In this document: piece by piece, positions 1-6,692 of the stretch | Numbering within the stretch: position 1 is the first letter of the stretch | How the letters are laid out: every line of letters begins with the position of its first letter | Source of the DNA: Candidatus Aminicenantota bacterium | Lineage (GTDB): Bacteria > Acidobacteriota > Aminicenantia > Aminicenantales > Saccharicenantaceae | Reading direction: 5' to 3' | NCBI GenBank assembly: GCA_014360005.1 | Contig: JACIYI010000002.1 | Span: 124,001 to 188,000 of the forward strand | Length of the DNA stretch: 64,000 nt | The notes under the pieces: generated by a model | What the model was told of the DNA's origin: nothing | The model's input: the letters and a program-made list of their open reading frames with translations, nothing else | The model's database searches: none | Made by a program: the position numbers and the translations under genes

Positions 1-2
1 CT

Positions 3-755
3 TCCGAATTCATCGTGGTGGCGGCCCGGCCCTCCATGGGCAAGACTGCCTTGGCCCTCAACATCTGCCAGCACGTGGGGCTGCGAACTGATTACTATGC
101 CGGCTTCTTCTCGATAGAAATGGCCAAGGAACAGGTGGCCCTGCGTCTGCTGTGTGCCGAGGCCCAGGTAGATTTAAGAAAAGCCAGGTCGGGCTTTATC
201 AGTGAACGGGAGTTCGAGCGGTTGCAGCTGGCGGCCGAAACCCTGTCCCAGGCCCGCATCTACATCGATGAATCGGCCGCCCTGACCGTGATGGAAATGA
301 AGGCCAAGTGCCGGCAGCTACGGCTGGAAGGGCACCTCGACATCGTCTTTGTGGATTATATTCAGCTGATGCGGACCGGGGGGCGCTTTGAAAATCGCAA
401 CCAGGAAATGTCCTTCATTTCCCGGTCGCTCAAGGAACTGGCTAAGGAACTGCGCATCCCGGTGGTCGGAGTGTCGCAGCTCAGCCGGGCCCCGGAAAAG
501 ATGCGCAAGGAACCCAAGCCCATGCTGTCTGACCTGAGGGAATCCGGAGCCATCGAGCAGGATGCTGATGTGGTCATCTTCATCTACCGCCCGGATTACT
601 ATCATCCGGAAGATGAAGCCATCAAGGGCATCGCTGAGGTCAACGTGGCCAAGCAGCGTAACGGGCCACTGGGCAGCGTTCCCCTGGTCTTCCTGCGAGA
701 ATACGCCAAGTTTGTCAACATGGATTTCAGTTATAAACGCGAAGAGGAAGTCTGA
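3..755 (+). CDS. dnaB: Replicative DNA helicase DnaB, C-terminal part (5' end cut by window)
   Basis: This is the RecA-like motor domain of the hexameric replicative helicase, which unwinds DNA ahead of the fork. The frame is open from the first bases of the window, so the N-terminal primase-binding domain and linker lie outside. Walker A is seen as ARPSMGKTA, Walker B as FVDYIQLM, then the SQLSRAPE stretch and the QDADVVIFIYRPDYY motif typical of DnaB. About 250 residues remain, the size of the whole C-terminal domain, and no intein interrupts it. Nine bases separate its stop from the MCE permease start, so it may be co-transcribed with the lipid transporter. The GTG at 15 is internal, not the start. 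Confidence 0.95.
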   Translation, partial: SEFIVVAARPSMGKTALALNICQHVGLRTDYYAGFFSIEMAKEQVALRLLCAEAQVDLRKARSGFISEREFERLQLAAETLSQARIYIDESAALTVMEMKAKCRQLRLEGHLDIVFVDYIQLMRTGGRFENRNQEMSFISRSLKELAKELRIPVVGVSQLSRAPEKMRKEPKPMLSDLRESGAIEQDADVVIFIYRPDYYHPEDEAIKGIAEVNVAKQRNGPLGSVPLVFLREYAKFVNMDFSYKREEEV

Positions 756-764
756 GCACGGCCG

Positions 765-1547
765 ATGGAGAAACAAATCTGGATACCCTTTTTCGGAAAT
801 TTTTTCTGCGAGCTGGGCCAGGTGTATGACCTGGCAGTCAGGGGCTTCCGGGCCATCTTTAAAAAGCCTTTCGAGAAAAAAAATTTCTGGCAGCAGCTGG
901 AAGAGGTCGGGGTTAATTCCCTGCCGGTAGTGTCGCTGACCGCGGCCTTCGGCGGCCTGGTCTTCGGCCTGCAGGCCTACCTGGCCTTCCACCGCTACAT
1001 CGGACCGGGCTCGGAATCACAGGGCGGGCCGATTATCGCCGTCGGCCTGTGCCGGGAACTGATTCCCATCCTGGTCGGACTGATGGTGGCCGGGCGGGTG
1101 GGTTCAGCCATGGCCGCGGAAATCGGGACCATGAAAATCACCGAGCAGATCGATGCTCTGTTCAGCCTCGGAGCCAACCCGGTTAAATACCTGGTAGCTC
1201 CCCGAATTCTGGCCAGCATGGTCATGGTGCCCTGCCTGACTCTGTATGGAGATATGATTGGAATCTTCGGCGGCTATACCTATAACGTCCTGTTGATGAA
1301 GGTCAACAAGACGCTTTACATCCAGAACACGCTGAAGTATTTCGAGATGTGGGATATTTCGGTGGGGTTGATCAAGGCTCTGGTCTTCGGCCTGGTGATA
1401 GCCATAGTCGGTTGCTGGCAGGGCATGACGGCCGAAGGAGGAGCCGAAGGTGTCGGCCGGGCCACTACCAAGTCGGTGGTGGTGGCCAGCATCACCATCC
1501 TGATTCTCAATTTCTTCCTGAGCAAGGTTCTGCCGGCCACCCTGTGA
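765..1547 (+). CDS. mlaE: MlaE-family ABC transporter permease (MCE lipid transport)
   Basis: Inner-membrane permease of an MCE (Mla-type) phospholipid transporter, 260 residues, the usual MlaE length. An amphipathic N-terminal segment is followed by five or so hydrophobic helices. Family marks are the stretch VAGRVGSAMAAEIGTM, which holds the conserved Glu of the coupling helix, and SLGANPVKYLVAPR after it. The ATPase gene starts 6 bases past its stop and the MCE substrate-binding gene follows, so the three form one transporter moving lipid between the two membranes. No strong Shine-Dalgarno sequence precedes the ATG. The direction of transport cannot be read from sequence. Confidence 0.92.
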   Translation: MEKQIWIPFFGNFFCELGQVYDLAVRGFRAIFKKPFEKKNFWQQLEEVGVNSLPVVSLTAAFGGLVFGLQAYLAFHRYIGPGSESQGGPIIAVGLCRELIPILVGLMVAGRVGSAMAAEIGTMKITEQIDALFSLGANPVKYLVAPRILASMVMVPCLTLYGDMIGIFGGYTYNVLLMKVNKTLYIQNTLKYFEMWDISVGLIKALVFGLVIAIVGCWQGMTAEGGAEGVGRATTKSVVVASITILILNFFLSKVLPATL

Positions 1548-1553
1548 TAACCA

Positions 1554-2306
1554 ATGAGCAAGATAAGAATCGTTGACCTGCACAAATCGTTTGAGGGCAA
1601 AGCGGTCCTGAAAGGGCTGAAGCTGGAAATTCAAGCCGGGGAAACCATGGTCATCATCGGGCAGAGCGGCTCGGGCAAGAGCGTTCTGTTGAAACACATC
1701 ATCGGCATCATGAAACCCGACCGCGGTCAGGTCTTCATCGATGGCCAGGAGATCTCAGCCCTGCCCGACGAGGAAATAATGAAGCTCAGCCGCAAATTCG
1801 GGATGCTGTTTCAGGGCGCGGCCCTCTTTGATTCCATGACCGTGGCCGAAAACGTGGCCTTCGGCCTGAGACGGCACACCGACCTGGACGAAGCTGAAAT
1901 ACAACGGCTGGTGCGGGAGAGTCTGGAACAGGTCGGGCTGCGGGGCGTGGAAAATCTGCTGCCCTATGAACTTTCGGGCGGCATGAAGAAAAGGGTGGGA
2001 CTGGCCAGGGCCATCGCCTACAGCCCCGAAATAATTCTCTATGATGAACCGACCACCGGCCTGGACCCCATCCGGGCCGATGCTATCAATTGCCTGATTT
2101 TGCAGCTCAAGGAGGAGCTGAGGGTAACTTCGGTCATAATCACCCACGACATGAACACCACCTACAAGGTGGCTGACCGGGTAGCCATGCTCTATGACGG
2201 CCGGATTATAGAGGTGGGAACGCCGGAAGAGATCAGGCATTCACCCAACCCGGTGGTCCAGCAATTTATCAACGGCCGGGCCGAAGGCCCCATTACTGAG
2301 TGGTGA
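1554..2306 (+). CDS. mlaF: MlaF-family ABC transporter ATP-binding protein
   Basis: Cytoplasmic ATPase that powers the MCE lipid transporter. The 250 residues hold all ABC motifs: Walker A GQSGSGKSV, Q-loop in MLFQGAALFDS, signature ELSGGMKKRV, Walker B IILYDEPTTGLDP and the H-loop in ITHDMNTT. The signature LSGGM rather than LSGGQ, and the AALFDSMTV after the Q-loop, are typical of the MlaF/Ttg2A branch. It lies between the permease and the MCE protein genes with gaps of 6 and 10 bases, so all three are probably translated from one mRNA. Confidence 0.93.
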   Translation: MSKIRIVDLHKSFEGKAVLKGLKLEIQAGETMVIIGQSGSGKSVLLKHIIGIMKPDRGQVFIDGQEISALPDEEIMKLSRKFGMLFQGAALFDSMTVAENVAFGLRRHTDLDEAEIQRLVRESLEQVGLRGVENLLPYELSGGMKKRVGLARAIAYSPEIILYDEPTTGLDPIRADAINCLILQLKEELRVTSVIITHDMNTTYKVADRVAMLYDGRIIEVGTPEEIRHSPNPVVQQFINGRAEGPITEW

Positions 2307-2316
2307 GGAGTACATC

Positions 2317-3630
2317 ATGACAATGAAGCGGGAAATGAAAGTTGGCCTCTTTCTCTCTGGCTTTTTTCTGCTGCTGGCCGTGCTGATATTGTCCGTGGGC
2401 AATGTCCAGGAGCTATTCAAGAAACAGGGCTACCGGGTTTATGCGGTGTTTGATTCCGCCCTGGGGCTGGAAAAGAATGCTGCCGTCAAGATGGCCGGAA
2501 TCAAAATCGGACTGGTCAAGGGCATCGCCCTGGAAGGGCGCCGGGCCAGAGTCACTATGAGCATTTACCCCGATTACCGGATTCCTCACGGCTCCAAAGC
2601 CACCCTGGCTTCGCTCGGCATACTGGGGGAAAAATATGTGGAAATCGTCCCCGGACGGGAAACTTCCTACTACGAGCCCGAAGAGGTCATGGACTCCTTG
2701 CCGCCGATCAGTTTTGACCAGCTGGGGACCCAGCTCATGTCCCTGGGAGAAGATATCAAGAAAGTGGCGGCCTCGGTCAACAGAGTCTTGCAGAAAGACC
2801 TGGGCCCTAACCTGAGAAAAAGCCTGGAAAACCTAGAATCGCTGACCAAGGAATTCGACAGTTTGCTCAGGGAGAACCGCTCTTCTCTGCACCAGGCGCT
2901 CGAAAATTCCGGCCAGACCTTCGCCACCATCAACCGGGAAGTGGAACGGGTCTCGGGCCGGTTGCAGGAGACCCTGAATGAGATTAAGGGGCTGGTCCAG
3001 GAAAACCGGCCGGGTGTCCAGGAAAGTTTGAAGAAGCTGGATGAAGCCCTCACCGGGCTGCAGGAATCTCTGGAGTCACTGCAGACGGTGCTGGGCAGAA
3101 TAGAAAAAGGCGAGGGCACGGCCGGCAAGCTGGTCCAGGAAATGGACCTTTATGATGAGGCCAAGGAAACTGTGGACCAGGTTAAAAGGATTACCACCTC
3201 GGTCTCGGCCCTTGATTTCGGGGGCGGAGTCCAGGGCGCTTATTACGGCAGCAGTGAGTTGTTCAAGGGGTCGCTTTATGGTCGCCTCTGGTGGAAGGGG
3301 CGGGCCTTACTCTCGGCCGGTCTTATCCATAATCCCTGGGAAGATAAATTTGTCTATTCGCTGGAGGCTGGCTGGCGCTGGCGGGGGCTGGTGGCCCGGG
3401 GGGGGCTGATTGAAAGCCGGTTCGGAGCCGGCCTGGACTGTTTTCTGCTCAACAACCGGCTGGCACTGAGCGCCGAAGCTTTTGATTTCAATCGCTCGCC
3501 CCGGCCGCAATTCAGAGTTTATGGCCGGATTTATCCGGTGAAAAACTTTTATCTGCTGCTGGGACTGGATGATTTTTCCCTGGCCGAGCGTCGGGAAATA
3601 TTCTTCGGCCTGGGGCTGGAGCTCAGATGA
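2317..3630 (+). CDS. MCE domain protein (MlaD-like) with coiled coil and barrel-like C-terminus
   Basis: Periplasmic lipid-binding component of the MCE transporter, 437 residues. Residues 8-29 form the inner-membrane anchor and about 38-115 the MCE domain (VFDSALGLEKNAAVKMAGIK, then LGILGEKYVEI). About 125-300 is charged, heptad-like and probably a long helical bundle or tube. About 303-437 changes character: alternating hydrophobic and polar strands rich in Gly, Trp and Tyr, ending FFGLGLELR, much like the last strands of an outer-membrane barrel. E. coli MlaD is about 180 residues and lacks this tail. The protein could reach from inner to outer membrane; that is inference. Its stop overlaps radA by ATGA. 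Confidence 0.85.
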   Translation: MTMKREMKVGLFLSGFFLLLAVLILSVGNVQELFKKQGYRVYAVFDSALGLEKNAAVKMAGIKIGLVKGIALEGRRARVTMSIYPDYRIPHGSKATLASLGILGEKYVEIVPGRETSYYEPEEVMDSLPPISFDQLGTQLMSLGEDIKKVAASVNRVLQKDLGPNLRKSLENLESLTKEFDSLLRENRSSLHQALENSGQTFATINREVERVSGRLQETLNEIKGLVQENRPGVQESLKKLDEALTGLQESLESLQTVLGRIEKGEGTAGKLVQEMDLYDEAKETVDQVKRITTSVSALDFGGGVQGAYYGSSELFKGSLYGRLWWKGRALLSAGLIHNPWEDKFVYSLEAGWRWRGLVARGGLIESRFGAGLDCFLLNNRLALSAEAFDFNRSPRPQFRVYGRIYPVKNFYLLLGLDDFSLAERREIFFGLGLELR

Positions 3631-4982
3631 AAAAGGGAACGGTTTTTGTCTGCCAGAACTGCGGTTTTCATTCGCCCAAGTGGCTCGGCCGCTGCAGCCA
3701 GTGCGGTGAGTGGAACACCATGGTGGAGGAGCTGGAAGAAGACTTTGCTCCCGAGCTGCCAGATAGCGGTGGGGAACCGGTCCTGTACCAGGACATAAAA
3801 GAGACCACCAGCCAGAGAATTCCGGTCGGCATCGACCAGTTCAATAGCGTCCTGGGCGGCGGGCTGGTCCTGGGCTCGGTAGTTCTGATTGGCGGAGAGC
3901 CGGGCATCGGCAAATCCACCCTGTTGCTCCAGGTTTCGCGCGAGCTGGCTGCCGAAGACAGCCCGGTCTTGTATGTTTCCGGCGAGGAATCCCTGGAACA
4001 GATTAAGCTCAGGGGAGACCGACTGGGATTGAGCCGGGAGAAAGTCTTTCTTCTGGCCGAAACCAGTCTGGAACGAATCCTGAATGCCGCCGACCGCATG
4101 AGGCCCAGGGCCCTGGTTATAGATTCGGTCCAGACCATCTTTTCTCCTCAGCTGACGTCCAGTCCAGGCACCATCAGCCAGGTGCGGGAAGTGACCAACC
4201 GGGTCTTCCGCGTGGCCAAGCGGAACCAGACTCCAGTTTTCCTGATCGGGCATATCACCAAAGAAGGCAGCCTGGCCGGTCCCAAATCGCTGGAACACAT
4301 GGTGGATGTGGTGTTGTTGTTCGAAGGAGAGCGGGACCATAATCACCGGGTGCTGCGGGTGCTGAAAAACCGCTTCGGCCCGGTCTCAGAACTGGCCATT
4401 TTTGAAATGAGCCAGTCCGGTTTACAGCCCATAGATAATCCCTCAGCTTTTTTTCTGCGGGAAAGGCCTCAGAATGAGCCCGGCAGCGCGGTGGTGGCCA
4501 CCATCAAGGGTTCCCGGCCGCTGCTGGCAGAAATCCAGGCCCTGGTCTCCTCCACCTTGTTTTCTGGTAACCCGCGGCGGATGTCCATAGGCCTGGACCA
4601 TTACCGGGTGTCGATGTTGCTGGCCCTGGTGGAGAAAAAAGTTGGGTATAGCTTTGCCGGAGAGGATATCTACCTGAATGTGGCTGGCGGGCTGGAAGTG
4701 GCCGAACCGGCGGCCGACCTGGGAGTGGTGCTGTCAGTTATTTCTTCCATCAAGAATTTGCCGCTGCCGCGGGAAATGGCCGTCTTTGGAGAAGTCGGCC
4801 TGAGCGGGGAAATTCGCTCGGTCAGCCAGCCGGTGGCCAGAGTCAAAGAAGCCCGGTCCCTGGGATTGGAAACGGTGCTGATGCCGGCCGGCAACCTGCC
4901 CCAGCTTAAGGGTGAAAACCTCAAGGGTATTCGCTGTCTGGGCGTGGCCTCAGTCCGCCAGGCCCTGGCCCAGGTATTTTAA
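3627..4982 (+). CDS. radA: DNA repair protein RadA (Sms)
   Basis: RecA-like ATPase that helps process recombination intermediates. At 451 residues it has the standard layout: an N-terminal C4 zinc finger (CQNCGFHSPKWLGRCSQCGE), a RecA core with Walker A GGEPGIGKSTL and the RadA-specific KNRFGPVSE-like stretch (LKNRFGPVSELAIFEM), and a C-terminal Lon-protease-like domain ending near residue 450. The ATG overlaps the stop of the MCE gene (ATGA), so translation is probably coupled even though the functions are unrelated. Confidence 0.95.
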   Translation: MKKGTVFVCQNCGFHSPKWLGRCSQCGEWNTMVEELEEDFAPELPDSGGEPVLYQDIKETTSQRIPVGIDQFNSVLGGGLVLGSVVLIGGEPGIGKSTLLLQVSRELAAEDSPVLYVSGEESLEQIKLRGDRLGLSREKVFLLAETSLERILNAADRMRPRALVIDSVQTIFSPQLTSSPGTISQVREVTNRVFRVAKRNQTPVFLIGHITKEGSLAGPKSLEHMVDVVLLFEGERDHNHRVLRVLKNRFGPVSELAIFEMSQSGLQPIDNPSAFFLRERPQNEPGSAVVATIKGSRPLLAEIQALVSSTLFSGNPRRMSIGLDHYRVSMLLALVEKKVGYSFAGEDIYLNVAGGLEVAEPAADLGVVLSVISSIKNLPLPREMAVFGEVGLSGEIRSVSQPVARVKEARSLGLETVLMPAGNLPQLKGENLKGIRCLGVASVRQALAQVF

Positions 4983-5032
4983 TTTCTTGGCCGATTTTGT
5001 AAAATAAGGCCGAACCCGAGGGAAGGATTAAT

Positions 5033-6022
5033 ATGGGCTTAATATTATTCAGGTTAATAATTATCATTCTAGTCCTGGTGGCCGGTTATTTCTATCCCCC
5101 ATTCACCCTTAACCGGACCGGTGGGGCCCTGGTCGGCTTACTGCTGGGGGTACTGATTATACTTATGGAAGCCAGGGTGCGCCGGGCCCAGTTCAGGATA
5201 ATCTGGACAGCCTCCGTCGGCACCCTGCTGGGCGTCCTGGCTGGCTGGCTTCTGGGCTCTATTTACCACTCAGTTGTGCGCACCTCGGACATGGCCTCGT
5301 TCATCCGGATTTTTTTCCTGATCGCCTTTCCCTACATCGGATTTCTCCTGGGCATCAAGAAACCGGAATGGCTGGAACCGAGTTTTTTTGCTAACTTTTT
5401 CCGCAGCCAGGGAGCCGAACGGACTTATAAGCTTCTGGATACCTCGGTCATCATTGACGGCCGGATTGCCGAAGTCTGCAGCACCGGCTTCGTCGACGGA
5501 GACCTGGTGGTTCCTCAATTTGTGTTGAAAGAGTTGCAGCTGGTAGCCGACTCGCCCGACCCGCTGAAAAGGCAGCGCGGCCGCCGGGGCCTGGAAGTGC
5601 TGGACAGGCTGCAGAAAACAGCCAGAATCAAGGTGGTGATTTCTGACCTGGATTTTCCCGAGATTAAAGACGTCGATTCCAAGCTGATAGAATGTGCCAA
5701 GGCTCTTAAGGCCAAGATCATCACCAATGATTTTAACCTCAACAAGGTGGCCAAGCTCCAGGGCATAGAAGTACTGAATATCAACGAACTGGCCAATGCC
5801 TTAAAACCGGTGGTCCTGCCCGGGGAGACCATGCGGGTCTTCATCCTGAAAGAAGGTAAGGAAAAGGACCAGGGGGTGGCTTACCTGGATGATGGCACCA
5901 TGGTGGTGGTGGACAACGCCCGCCGCATGATCGGTCAGACGGTAGATATTACGGTGACCTCGGTCCTGCAGACGACGGTGGGCAAGATGATTTTTGGCCG
6001 TTATAACGGCGAACTCCGTTAG
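5033..6022 (+). CDS. Membrane protein with PIN and TRAM domains (YacL-like)
   Basis: The 329-residue protein has about four hydrophobic helices (roughly residues 4-125), then a PIN-type nuclease fold (about 137-250) and a TRAM RNA-binding domain (about 268-329). The PIN acidic residues can be picked out in [31 protein letters not shown] and ITNDFNLN. The order matches the YacL family found near radA in Firmicutes and other phyla; the substrate is not known. A clear AAGGA lies 8 bases before the ATG. It sits 50 bases after radA and just ahead of ispF, a common conserved neighbourhood. Confidence 0.88.
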   Translation: MGLILFRLIIIILVLVAGYFYPPFTLNRTGGALVGLLLGVLIILMEARVRRAQFRIIWTASVGTLLGVLAGWLLGSIYHSVVRTSDMASFIRIFFLIAFPYIGFLLGIKKPEWLEPSFFANFFRSQGAERTYKLLDTSVIIDGRIAEVCSTGFVDGDLVVPQFVLKELQLVADSPDPLKRQRGRRGLEVLDRLQKTARIKVVISDLDFPEIKDVDSKLIECAKALKAKIITNDFNLNKVAKLQGIEVLNINELANALKPVVLPGETMRVFILKEGKEKDQGVAYLDDGTMVVVDNARRMIGQTVDITVTSVLQTTVGKMIFGRYNGELR

Positions 6023-6035
6023 ACAGGATGCGGAA

Positions 6036-6518
6036 ATGAAACTCAAAGCCGGGCTGGGTTATGACCTCCACCGGCTGGTCCCGGGCCGTCCGCTGATTAT
6101 CGGGGGAGTCGCCATCCCAGCCGAAATTGGCTGCCTGGCCCACTCGGACGGCGATGTCCTGGTTCATTCCCTGATCGACGCCCTGCTGGGGGCGAGAGGG
6201 GAAGGAGACATCGGTCAGAGATTTCCGGATACCGACCCGGCTTACGAGGGGGTTTCCAGCCTGGAGCTTCTCCGGCGGGTGATGGCTGAAGTCCGGGCCG
6301 CCGGCCTGACCGTGGTCAACACCGATAGTGTCCTGATCCTGGAAAAACCCCGGCTGGCCCCTTACCTTGGGGCCATGAAGGCCAACCTGGCGCTACTCCT
6401 GGGAATTGAGCCAGACCACATCGGTCTCAAGGCCAAGACGGCTGAAGGCCTGGGGTACATCGGCTCGGGACAGGCGGTAGCCTGCTGGACGGTGGCCCTG
6501 CTCCAGAGCCAGGAATAG
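6036..6518 (+). CDS. ispF: 2-C-methyl-D-erythritol 2,4-cyclodiphosphate synthase
   Basis: Enzyme of the MEP isoprenoid pathway: it cyclises CDP-methylerythritol phosphate to MEcPP, releasing CMP, as a trimer with Zn2+. The start is placed at 6036 so that the protein begins MKLKAGLGYDLHRL, the family's normal N-terminus; an upstream in-frame ATG at 5994 lies inside the PIN/TRAM gene. The metal ligands are D and H of GYDLHRL and the His of AHSDGDVLVHS; the substrate loop DIGQRFPDTDP and the GLGYIGSGQA end are clear. Length 160 residues is standard. Its pathway partners dxs and ispA lie at 57-60 kb; no ispD is adjacent. Confidence 0.95.
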   Translation: MKLKAGLGYDLHRLVPGRPLIIGGVAIPAEIGCLAHSDGDVLVHSLIDALLGARGEGDIGQRFPDTDPAYEGVSSLELLRRVMAEVRAAGLTVVNTDSVLILEKPRLAPYLGAMKANLALLLGIEPDHIGLKAKTAEGLGYIGSGQAVACWTVALLQSQE

Positions 6519-6540
6519 AGCTTTTCCGGTTTCAACGGCT

Positions 6541-6569
6541 TTGCCAAAGACCTGATATTCTGGTATAAT
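6541..6569 (+). promoter_or_regulatory. Sigma-70-type promoter for the glutamate dehydrogenase gene
   Basis: TTGCCA (6541-6546), a 17-base spacer and a perfect TATAAT (6564-6569) preceded by TGG. Predicted transcription would begin near 6576, giving a leader of about 117 nt before the ATG at 6693. One of the best -35/-10 pairs in the window. Confidence 0.75.
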
Positions 6570-6578
6570 TGGCTCTAA

Positions 6579-6664
6579 TTTCAGGGGAGTTAAGTTTCTG
6601 AGCTTATTATAAAAACAGCAATCAAAAATAAAAACGTCAAGCCCGGAAATCTACTCTCCTGAAA
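6579..6664 (+). repeat. Long-range inverted repeat in the glutamate dehydrogenase leader
   Basis: The 12-base arm TTTCAGGGGAGT (6579-6590) is complementary to ACTCTCCTGAAA (6653-6664) at 11 of 12 positions, closing a 62-base AT-rich loop. The 5' arm begins about where the predicted transcript starts and the 3' arm ends about 20 bases ahead of the Shine-Dalgarno AAGGAG. It could be a leader control structure or protect the mRNA end. Nothing in it matches a riboswitch I recognise. Confidence 0.5.
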
Positions 6665-6692
6665 AATAAAATTTCTAAGGAAGGAGTCTCAC

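Noticed and set aside
318..992. Long antisense frames over dnaB/mlaE, and similar ones over many genes (for example 8037-8873, 20741-21676, 57155-58276)
   Set aside because: They lie opposite well-identified genes, their composition mirrors the sense codons, and no motif is seen. GC-rich coding DNA often yields such frames.
4990..5010. Interrupted palindrome between radA and the PIN/TRAM gene as a terminator
   Set aside because: The loop would be only two to four bases, it has bulges, and no T run follows.
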